From contig JAGLGN010000015.1 of assembly GCA_023144005.1 (NCBI GenBank), forward strand, positions 1-29,829: a DNA stretch of 29,829 bases, read 5' to 3'. The notes beneath the pieces are model-generated. The model ran no database searches, was not told where the DNA came from, and saw only the letters and a list, made by a program, of their open reading frames with translations. Origin of the DNA: a bacterium. Its GTDB lineage: Bacteria; AUK180. The translations under genes were made by a program, and so were the position numbers. How positions within the stretch are numbered: the first letter of the stretch is position 1; each line of letters starts with the position of its first letter. This document shows positions 23,650 to 29,829 of this stretch, piece by piece.

Positions 23650-24813
23650 CTATTCGCCCTTGAAGATCACAGACTCCCTGTCAAAAAGGCGGAAAGCCAT
23701 TATTATAAAGAATCCCGCCAATAAAAAGCTCTCCAAGAGTGTAATGATCAAGTAATACCCTCTAACATCTCCCAAGATAATATTTTTCAGAAGCAGTGAA
23801 ATATTAACGATGGGAATGAACACCGTGGACATATCCGCCTCAAAACCTGGAAAGATAGAGACCATCGCGGGAAATATCACCGCCATCGTCAATGGCCCGA
23901 TATATCCCTGGGCCTCTTTCATGGACTTTGCGAACGATGCGATCGCAAAGACCAGCGCTGAAAAGATCATCGCCACAGGAAGTATCGCGAAGAATGCGGT
24001 GATCATGGTCTGGAAACTGATCTGTGCCGCGAATTGGCTGGAGGACGGCAATAGGCGAAAGGTCAAGCTGATAGAGATCAGAGAAGACGCAGAGGAAACA
24101 AGCGCGACTAGAACAGTTGTCAGATACTTGCCGATCACTATTTCTTTTCTAAGTATCGAGGCGGCCAGCAGGGTTTCAAGAGTACCACGCTCCTTCTCAC
24201 CCACCGAAAGATCGGTAGCCGGGTAAGAAGCCCCAGACATCGTTATAAGTATCAACATATAGGGCAATATCATTGCCAAGAACATCGATTTCATCTTCTC
24301 TTCAGAGGCGATGTTCTCTATTTTTACCATCACGGTATCCCAAATGTTGTCGGGAACCCCGTGCTCGACCAGTATTTCTTTTATCAATACATTTTCATAA
24401 TCACCCAGCGCATTACGCAGCTTCCTGAACTTAAGATCACTGGAGGTGTTCGCCTTGTCATAATGGAAGGTATATACCTCGCTTAAATTCTCGGTGCTGA
24501 ACTCGGCTACGAAGTGCAGTTTCTTGTCCTTAAGAAATTGTTCTATATCCTCTCTTTTTATCAATACCCAGTTGATATCCACTTCCGTGAAAATTGCGTT
24601 CATATGCGCCTTCTCTTCCGCGGTCAGATACCCGATATTGACCGTCTCCTGCGTGACCTTCTTCATCCGCGATGCCATAAAGACCGACACTCCGCCCATA
24701 AGAAGCGGCATTGCTATCAAAGGGATCAGGACAACACCGATGATCGATCTCTTGTCCCTGACAAGGTCCAGCACTTCCTTCTTAAATATAGACCATATTA
24801 TCCCGGCTCTCAT
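23650..24813 (-). CDS. ABC-2 type permease, NatB-like
   Basis: The 387-residue protein has one N-terminal helix (about 24-46), a large outside domain (about 50-190) and five or more C-terminal helices. GEKERGTLETLLAA follows the second helix and is the conserved coupling segment of NatB/ABC-2 permeases. The family exports Na+, drugs or other small molecules together with an ATPase. The substrate is unknown here. The start overlaps the ATPase stop by ATGA, so the two are made together. A hairpin follows the stop. Confidence 0.88.
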   Translation of the reverse strand: MRAGIIWSIFKKEVLDLVRDKRSIIGVVLIPLIAMPLLMGGVSVFMASRMKKVTQETVNIGYLTAEEKAHMNAIFTEVDINWVLIKREDIEQFLKDKKLHFVAEFSTENLSEVYTFHYDKANTSSDLKFRKLRNALGDYENVLIKEILVEHGVPDNIWDTVMVKIENIASEEKMKSMFLAMILPYMLILITMSGASYPATDLSVGEKERGTLETLLAASILRKEIVIGKYLTTVLVALVSSASSLISISLTFRLLPSSSQFAAQISFQTMITAFFAILPVAMIFSALVFAIASFAKSMKEAQGYIGPLTMAVIFPAMVSIFPGFEADMSTVFIPIVNISLLLKNIILGDVRGYYLIITLLESFLLAGFFIIMAFRLFDRESVIFKGE

Positions 24814-25547
24814 GTCTCTTCTCCTACCAATTTAAAAAAGACACTCTCAAGCGGAATATCCTTATAAGAACTCCGGAGCTCTTTCAAATCTCCCGAATAG
24901 AGCATTTCCCCTTTGTGCATGATCCCTACATCATCGCAGAGATATTCGGCCTCCGAAAGAATATGAGTTGACAGAACAAGCGTCTTCCCCTTGCCTTTCG
25001 ATTCCTTGATGAAATTGACGATAGTCCGCGAAGATATAACATCCAATCCGTTAGTGGGTTCGTCCAGTATAAGTATTTCGGGATCATTGATCAGCATTCT
25101 TGCGATAGATACTTTCTGTTTTTCACCTGTTGACAATTTCCCGCATCGTGACTTCAGGATATCTCCCATATTGAGCATCTCAACGATCTCCTTAAAGCGT
25201 GATTTTATCAGATGATCCTCTACTAAATTCAATTTACCGAAATATTTCGCCACCTCTTCCGGATAGAGACGATCATAGACGCCGGTGTTGCCTGATATGA
25301 ATCCCAGTCGCTTTCTGTGAGCAAGTTTATCATCAAAGATGGACTTTCCCTTATATAGTATATCGCCTTTTGATGGGGAAAATATCGTCGCGATGGTTCT
25401 TAATGTTGTGGTCTTTCCTGCCCCGTTCGGGCCGAGTAACCCAAAGATCCGCCCCGGTGTAACAGTAAATGACGCACCTTTGACCGCTTCAACTATTCCC
25501 TTTTTGGGAATCTTAAATCTCTTCCAAAGGTCCTTGACTTCGAGCAT
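24810..25547 (-). CDS. ABC transporter ATPase, NatA-like
   Basis: The 245-residue protein has one nucleotide-binding domain: Walker A GPNGAGKT (39-46), signature LSTGEKQ (138-144), Walker B ILILDE (158-163) and switch His195. The Q-loop region reads GFISGNTGVYDRLYPEE, as in NatA-type sodium/drug exporters. The open frame runs nine codons further upstream, but ATG 25547 has GGAGG just before it and gives the usual start MLEVKDLWKRF. It precedes and overlaps the permease gene. A good promoter and a palindrome lie directly upstream. Confidence 0.9.
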   Translation of the reverse strand: MLEVKDLWKRFKIPKKGIVEAVKGASFTVTPGRIFGLLGPNGAGKTTTLRTIATIFSPSKGDILYKGKSIFDDKLAHRKRLGFISGNTGVYDRLYPEEVAKYFGKLNLVEDHLIKSRFKEIVEMLNMGDILKSRCGKLSTGEKQKVSIARMLINDPEILILDEPTNGLDVISSRTIVNFIKESKGKGKTLVLSTHILSEAEYLCDDVGIMHKGEMLYSGDLKELRSSYKDIPLESVFFKLVGEET

Positions 25548-25564
25548 ATGTCCTCCGCTCCATA

Positions 25565-25593
25565 TTTTTACCATTTTTCGGGGTTATTGTCAA
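25565..25593 (-). promoter_or_regulatory. Promoter for the NatAB-like exporter
   Basis: On the minus strand a perfect TTGACA (25593-25588) is followed after 17 bp by TAAAAA (25570-25565). The start near 25558 leaves a leader of about 11 nt that includes GGAGG. Confidence 0.55.
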
Positions 25594-25601
25594 TTGCATT
25601 G

Positions 25602-25615
25602 CTCACCAAGGTGAG
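25602..25615. promoter_or_regulatory. Palindromic candidate operator upstream of the NatAB-like promoter
   Basis: CTCACC and GGTGAG are perfect inverted arms around AA, eight bases upstream of the -35 box. The position fits an activator or repressor site. No regulator gene is adjacent, so the binding protein is unknown. Confidence 0.4.
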
Positions 25616-25727
25616 AAATGGGTGATAGGTGGGCGAAATGAATAAAGAAAGATAGAAGGAGGAAAAGAACATGAAGAATAATTCGAAGGAAGAAAGTCCG
25701 GAGTGTAGATAAGGAGAGGGATGTAGG

Positions 25728-25780
25728 ATATAATAACATTAAAGAAGTGCGGAGAATGTTTCCGTGTGATTCTACGCCCA
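25728..25780 (-). repeat. Dispersed repeat R3, copy 3 (reversed)
   Basis: Read in reverse it begins GGGCGTAGAATCACACGGAA, then ACATTCTCCGCACTTCTTTA and ATGTTATT. This matches 7113-7165 including the CTACGCCC text just before that copy. Flanking sequence 25616-25727 has only purine-rich text with no gene. Confidence 0.6.
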
Positions 25781-25800
25781 TCCTCCCTCCACCCACCCAG

Positions 25801-26072
25801 GTGATCTGAGTCATAAATAAGATGACAATGGCTGATGCTCTTTTGCTCCGTATTCAAGGCGCGAGGAACGCTGCATACCCAGCGCGGTCTGTGAGCGATG
25901 AGCAACGCAGAAGACATATAAAGAGCTTCAGCCCGAAGGGTAAGCTCATCTTTGGTCAATTTCTTCCTCTCTCTTCGCTAGCGTACCACCAATAGTACGC
26001 CGCACTCATTATTCGTTGGAATTGGCTCAAATCTAAGTAATCCATTGTTATCGTATTTATGACTCAGAACAC
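25801..26072 (+). repeat. Terminal-inverted-repeat element, copy 4
   Basis: The left end GTGATCTGAGTCATAAATAA and the reverse of the right end (GTGTTCTGAGTCATAAATAC) both carry GAGTCATAAATA where other copies have GATTCATAAATA. The core at 25945-25979 is identical to copy 1. The left interior contains GGCTGATGCTCTTTTGCTCC, as in copy 2. It lies in the gap between the divergent NatAB-like and parS/GH18-like/parAB regions. Confidence 0.8.
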
Positions 26073-26174
26073 CATTCTCCAGGGACGGAGGTGGTGAATT
26101 TTTCAACCCACTTATTTGTCATAATTGGATGTATAAAGTTAAAATATTCAACCTTCCGTCCCGTAGGCTGATAG

Positions 26175-26262
26175 CTCCGGCGTTCTATTTCATTTATCGA
26201 GTGATTTTAACATGGTACACGAAATATTGTTTTTTCGGTTACGGATGTGTTCTTTTTCCCTT
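26175..26262 (-). repeat. Dispersed repeat R2, copy 2 (reversed)
   Basis: Contains the reverse of TAGAACGCCGGA at its left and the reverse of CAATATTTCG plus CCGTAACCG at its right. The order and spacing are as at 6929-7012. It is followed by CCTAACCTCCAGCCTCCAAC text also seen near 2683. Confidence 0.6.
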
Positions 26263-26299
26263 TCCCAACTAACCCCTAACCTCCAGCCTCCAACCTCGC

Positions 26300-26324
26300 A
26301 ATCGGGCTCCGGCGCAGCCCGATT
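26300..26324. repeat. Hairpin touching the parS site
   Basis: AATCGGGCT (26300-26308) and AGCCCGATT (26316-26324) form a perfect nine-base stem with a seven-base loop. Its last base is the first base of the parS site. It may be a terminator-like structure or a part of the partition site. Confidence 0.55.
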
Positions 26325-26339
26325 GTTTCACGTGAAACA
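26324..26339. promoter_or_regulatory. parS centromere site
   Basis: The 16 bases TGTTTCACGTGAAACA are a perfect match to the chromosomal parS consensus bound by ParB/Spo0J. ParA and ParB are encoded about 1.6 kb downstream. ParB loads here and spreads as a CTP-dependent clamp, and ParA then moves the complex apart. Position near parAB suggests the replication origin region may be close, but no DnaA box cluster was seen. Confidence 0.95.
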
Positions 26340-26381
26340 TTTTTTTCTTGCTTTTTTTTATATTTTATTGTAAATTACATC

Positions 26382-27923
26382 ATGACAAAGAAAGTACTAT
26401 TCGTTTTTATTGTTTCTCTCTTTTTTGCATCTTCGCCAAATCCAAGCAATGCGATATGGCATTGGCACAAGAACATTGTCTTCACCCCCGAACATCTGGA
26501 GATCCTGTCACGAACTGATTTTACGGACATATTCATTCATTCCGGTTCTTTTCAGATGGTCAAGGGCCATCGCGGTGACAGAAAGCCGGATTTTTCAGGC
26601 GTGGAGTTCGATCCAAACGCGGAAATGCTGTCGGATGTGTTGAATAATTTCAAAATTCACCTGGTATATACTTTTGAAAGCTGGGGGAAACATACATTTT
26701 ATTCGGATTTTATGAAAGCAGAGCCAGTTTTGGCTAGGGAATTTATAATCTCTGTTGTGAAAGACCAGATCCAACAGTTCACCGCCAAGGGGATCAGAGT
26801 AGATGGTGTTCAAATGGACCTCGAAGGAGCCGGAATCGACCTTTCCCTTTATGCTGATCTCCTTGTAGCGACCAAAGAGAGCTTCCCCGATAAAGAGATC
26901 TCTCTTTCACCGATGGTGGGTTGGCTTAAGAAAAAAGAATTCAAGAAGATCCTTGACACCATTGACTTTTATGCGCCCATGGTCTATGATTATCAGCGGG
27001 GAAAGAAATTGTCTGATGACACAAGGATCACCGATATTAACTGGATCATAAGAGTGGTGGATACCTGCGAATCCCTGAAGAAACCGTATTTCCTAGGATT
27101 GCCTTCTTACTATTACCGAATCTTTTACAATGAAGAGATGAAGCGCGTAAATTCTTGGACCTTCGTCGATTTCGAAGAACTTTCCGAAAACAAGGCTTTT
27201 TCTCTCGTACATAGCAAAAAGAATTATTCACTTTGGGATAAAGAGATGTACAATGGGGACAATCACTATTTATACCGTGTCGAGAGACCGGTTTTTTTCA
27301 AATTCTACTTTTTTCCCAGGGGATCGCACCTTCTCTTTGATGTGATCACCCCCGCCGGATTCAAGGCATATGTGGACGCGGCATATTCCCGCAACCCGGA
27401 ATTCATGAGAGGAATATCTGTTTTCCGCTATACCAAACCTGGCGAGAAGGTACTTCTCCGTACCTCTTATTTCCCCTATATTTTCGGCAATCAATCTCTT
27501 ATTCCAAGGGGCATCCCCTCTGTTAACCTTTACAATACAAGCCCGGGAGAAGAGGTTTTCAATGTATCTCTGAAGAATGTTGGAAATTGCGAATCCCTTG
27601 TCGAGTATAATTCAGTTCAGCTTCTTCTGAAGCTTCCCGGCAGGAAAGTGAAGGCGGTTGTAAAGAACAATTTTGACAATTTCGATTATTATTTCGACGG
27701 CGAAAACAACACCACTTACATAACTTTCGCAGAGAGCTTTCTTGATCTTGCCGAAGAGGTCGCCTCCGGGCCGATCACCTTGGAGGTAATGGGCGAAAAG
27801 CCGTTATCCGTATTCTATCAGACCTGGATCAAGGGCCCGGACGGAAATTACTACGGCATTGATCTTGAGAACTGGGAAGAGGCTGATATCCTGCATCCCG
27901 CCGTTTCGGCCGAGGGGGATTGA
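26382..27923 (+). CDS. Secreted GH18-like TIM-barrel protein (DUF3142-like)
   Basis: The 513-residue protein has a signal peptide (about 1-24, ending SNA). The barrel part contains VDGVQMDLEG (140-149), close to the GH18 active-site pattern DGxxxDxE with Glu148 at the catalytic position. DFYAPMVYDY (195-204) matches the GH18 MxYD strand. The segment DLSLYADLLVATKESFPDKE followed by LSPMVGWL also resembles the DUF3142 family of unknown function. A beta-rich C-terminal part (about 380-500) may be a carbohydrate or wall-binding domain. I infer a glycan-acting or glycan-binding envelope protein. The ATG lacks a visible ribosome binding site. It ends one base before parA, an unusual partner for a partition operon. 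Confidence 0.7.
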   Translation: MTKKVLFVFIVSLFFASSPNPSNAIWHWHKNIVFTPEHLEILSRTDFTDIFIHSGSFQMVKGHRGDRKPDFSGVEFDPNAEMLSDVLNNFKIHLVYTFESWGKHTFYSDFMKAEPVLAREFIISVVKDQIQQFTAKGIRVDGVQMDLEGAGIDLSLYADLLVATKESFPDKEISLSPMVGWLKKKEFKKILDTIDFYAPMVYDYQRGKKLSDDTRITDINWIIRVVDTCESLKKPYFLGLPSYYYRIFYNEEMKRVNSWTFVDFEELSENKAFSLVHSKKNYSLWDKEMYNGDNHYLYRVERPVFFKFYFFPRGSHLLFDVITPAGFKAYVDAAYSRNPEFMRGISVFRYTKPGEKVLLRTSYFPYIFGNQSLIPRGIPSVNLYNTSPGEEVFNVSLKNVGNCESLVEYNSVQLLLKLPGRKVKAVVKNNFDNFDYYFDGENNTTYITFAESFLDLAEEVASGPITLEVMGEKPLSVFYQTWIKGPDGNYYGIDLENWEEADILHPAVSAEGD

Positions 27924-27924
27924 G

Positions 27925-28689
27925 ATGAAATGCAGGATCATTGATATAGCCAATCAAAAGGGCGGAGTTGGAAAAACGACCAGCGCCATAAATCTCGCGG
28001 TGGGAATATCCTTGTGGGAGAAAAAGGTCCTTCTGGTGGATTTTGACCCGCAGGGCAATACAACAACAGGGCTTGGAATAGATAAAAGGGAAAATATAAA
28101 CAATATTTACGGCCTGATCACGGGTAAGTGCTCCCTGGACCATACCATATTGCATTTCTCCGAGTATCTCGACATTATACCGGGTGGAGAAGACCTCAGT
28201 GCCCTCCCCATGGAGGTATATAATGATAAAGATCGTCTATTCATTTTGAAAAAACTTCTTTCGGAACTAAGGCAACATTATGATTTTATCATTATCGATA
28301 CACCGCCCTCATTGAATCTGATCACATTGAACGGCATAATCGCGGCAGATGAGCTACTGATACCGGTACAGGCGGAATTCTACGCTCTTGAGGGTATAAC
28401 ACAGGTGTTGAAAACGTTAAAAAAGGTGAAGCGCTACACCGGAGAATCTATTCTGAAGACCTATTTTCTGGTCACCATGTACGATGTGAGGACTTCTATC
28501 AGCAAACAGGTCCGACAGGAATTAGAGAAGCATTTCTCCTCGGATGTCCTCAAGACAGTGATCCCTCGGAATGTGAGAATAGCGGAAGCGCCGGGATTCG
28601 GAGAATCCGTCCTTACATATGCGCCCCTTTCAAAAGGAGCGTATGCCTATAAAGAGCTCGTGAAAGAAATAATGGAGATGAAAATATGA
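27925..28689 (+). CDS. parA: Chromosome partitioning ATPase ParA
   Basis: The 254-residue protein is a ParA/Soj-type ATPase without an N-terminal DNA-binding extension, as in chromosomal systems. It shows the deviant Walker A motif KGGVGKTT (12-19), VDFDPQGN (38-45) and IIIDTPPSLNLIT. It dimerises with ATP on DNA and is released by ParB. The frame is open back to 27859, but ATG 27925 has GAGGGGG just upstream and gives the usual start. It begins one base after the upstream TIM-barrel gene and overlaps parB by ATGA. Confidence 0.96.
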   Translation: MKCRIIDIANQKGGVGKTTSAINLAVGISLWEKKVLLVDFDPQGNTTTGLGIDKRENINNIYGLITGKCSLDHTILHFSEYLDIIPGGEDLSALPMEVYNDKDRLFILKKLLSELRQHYDFIIIDTPPSLNLITLNGIIAADELLIPVQAEFYALEGITQVLKTLKKVKRYTGESILKTYFLVTMYDVRTSISKQVRQELEKHFSSDVLKTVIPRNVRIAEAPGFGESVLTYAPLSKGAYAYKELVKEIMEMKI

Positions 28690-29549
28690 GTGCCCAGAAG
28701 AAAAGAATAGGATTGGGACGGGGGCTCGACGCCCTTTTCACAGATGAAGGCTCTTCTTCAAATGAAATCCTGATGATCCCGTTGGGTAAACTGCTGCCGA
28801 ACCCCGAACAGCCGAGAAAACATTTCAGTGAGGAGAAGATCATTTCTCTTGCCGATACAATAAAGAAAGAAGGCGTTATCTCACCTCTTATTGTAATAAA
28901 GAAGGACAATACATATCTTATAGTCGCAGGCGAGAGACGCTACCGCGCCTCTAAAATTGCCGGACTGAACGAGTTGCCTTGTATTGTAAGGGACCTTCAC
29001 TCGGATGATATTCTGACCATATCTCTCATCGAGAATATTCAAAGAGAAGACCTCAACCCGATAGAAGAGGCGATGGGAGTAAAAGATATCCTTTCAAAAA
29101 CCGGGTTCACTCATGAGAAGGTCGCAAAGATACTCGGTAAGTCCAGAACCTATGTGACCAATCTTCTCCGCTTGCTAACCCTTCCAGCTGTAATTATAGA
29201 CCTGATCGCCAATAATAAGCTCAGTGAAGGGCATGGCAGAACGCTTGTAGGTATGTCGGACGAGACCGCTTTGAGATTTGCTAAGAAGGTGATCGAGAAC
29301 GATCTGAGCGTCAGAAAGCTCGAGGAGATCGTAGGCATACGGAAAGAAAGATCGAAAAAAGGGCCCAAAGCGGTAAAAGCAAAAAAAGACCTCTTTATCT
29401 CACATATCGAAAAGGACTTGGCGAATAATCTGTCAAGGGATGTCAGGCTGAGATCGAATAAGGATTATCGGGGGGAGATACGGATCTCCTTTTATGATCT
29501 TGACGATCTGAACGGTTTATTGGACTTGCTGAAAAAACTAGTGCGCTGA
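28686..29549 (+). CDS. parB: Chromosome partitioning protein ParB
   Basis: The 287-residue protein has GRGLDALF (11-18), the ParA-contact segment, then NPEQPRKHF (39-47). The CTP-binding box GERRYRAS (82-89) is followed by ENIQREDLNPIEEA (116-129). A helix-turn-helix (about 138-165) reads parS, and a C-terminal dimerisation part follows. It binds the parS site at 26324 and spreads on CTP binding. The last codons and the stop (GTG CGC TGA) are the first bases of a repeat element, so the C-terminus may have been altered by its arrival. Confidence 0.96.
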   Translation: MSAQKKRIGLGRGLDALFTDEGSSSNEILMIPLGKLLPNPEQPRKHFSEEKIISLADTIKKEGVISPLIVIKKDNTYLIVAGERRYRASKIAGLNELPCIVRDLHSDDILTISLIENIQREDLNPIEEAMGVKDILSKTGFTHEKVAKILGKSRTYVTNLLRLLTLPAVIIDLIANNKLSEGHGRTLVGMSDETALRFAKKVIENDLSVRKLEEIVGIRKERSKKGPKAVKAKKDLFISHIEKDLANNLSRDVRLRSNKDYRGEIRISFYDLDDLNGLLDLLKKLVR

Positions 29550-29711
29550 TTATAAATATGTTAACAATGGAACGCTTAGATTTTAGTCAATTCCAACGAA
29601 CAATAAGCGCAGCGTACCCTCTGTGGTCCGTAAGCGAAGCGAGAGGAAGAAATTGACCAAAGATGATCTTCCCTTCGGGTTGAATCTCTTTTTCTGTCTT
29701 CTGTGTTGCCA
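29541..29711 (-). repeat. Terminal-inverted-repeat element, copy 5 (one end missing)
   Basis: It begins GTGCGCTGATTATAAATATG, then carries the TTAGATTTTAGTCAATTCCAAC arm (split here as TTAGATTTT and AGTCAATTCC) and the reversed core with AAATTGACCAAAGATGA. The expected opposite terminal repeat is absent; after 171 bp a second copy starts. The first nine bases are the end of parB, including its stop codon. Confidence 0.75.
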
Positions 29712-29829
29712 GTGCTCTTTTTCATAAATACGATGACAATGGAATGTTTAGATTTGAGTCAATTCCAACGAACAATAAGCGCAGCGTACCCTCTGTGGTC
29801 CGTAAGCGAAGCGAGAGGAAGAAATTGAC
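29712..29829 (-). repeat. Terminal-inverted-repeat element, copy 6 (cut by window end)
   Basis: It starts GTGCTCTTTTTCATAAATAC in the same orientation as copy 5. The 73 bases at 29757-29829 are identical to 29585-29657. The first 45 bases differ at several positions, so the two are not a simple recent duplication over their whole length. Confidence 0.75.

Noticed and set aside
25548-26381. Replication origin beside parS
   Set aside because: No cluster of DnaA boxes or dnaA, gidA or rsmG gene is present in the window. parS alone does not show the origin.

Overview
The window is a gene-dense bacterial chromosome segment, AT-leaning by eye. Housekeeping functions include bS21, SucCD, MetK, signal peptidase I, GlmS, SecD/SecF and ParAB. 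Surface-related functions include a PilT ATPase, a GspE/PilB-like protein, a lipoprotein foldase, a DUF374 acyltransferase and a DAG-kinase-like lipid kinase. Lipoprotein, DUF374 and pilus genes fit a diderm (Gram-negative-type) bacterium, possibly of an uncultured lineage. No feature fixes the phylum, so I name none.

Layout. 1-321 is non-coding. A degenerate exonuclease-WYL protein (minus, 322-1197) is divergent from a TPR protein (plus, 1318-2475). Then come rpsU with a strong promoter, and two overlapping ABC exporter half-transporters whose motif losses mark them as a heterodimer (3150-6609). A 640 bp repeat-rich gap separates these from the minus-strand run rmlC-like, sucC, sucD, dagK-like (10597 down to 7252). 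A divergent promoter region at 10598-10730 starts the plus-strand run of small membrane protein, lepB, metK and SurA/PpiC-like lipoprotein (10731-13783). Next are a CDF zinc/cation exporter, a GspE/PilB-like pseudo-ATPase, then pilT, glmS and a DUF374 acyltransferase (13917-20450). Converging on these from the minus strand are secD-secF-DUF456 (23506 down to 20460) and a NatAB-like ABC exporter (25547 down to 23650). After another repeat-rich gap, a perfect parS site (26324-26339) precedes a secreted GH18-like TIM-barrel gene and parA-parB (26382-29549).

The most striking non-coding signal is a family of dispersed elements with about 30 bp terminal inverted repeats (GTGCTCTGATTCATAAATA-like). 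There are six copies in the window: five separate or tandem units plus one cut by the window edge. In several copies the two arms share copy-specific changes, as expected for a maintained or recently copied palindrome. Four copies begin 0-7 bp from a plus-strand stop codon, and one provides the stop codon of parB. Two other dispersed repeats and several hairpins make up much of the remaining gap sequence. This looks like a MITE/REP-like system that punctuates operon ends. Its mobility and function are inference.

Among proteins, three stand out: the exonuclease-fold protein with all DEDD residues replaced and a C-terminal WYL domain, the GspE/PilB homologue that lost its P-loop but kept the four-cysteine metal site, and the asymmetric ABC exporter pair.
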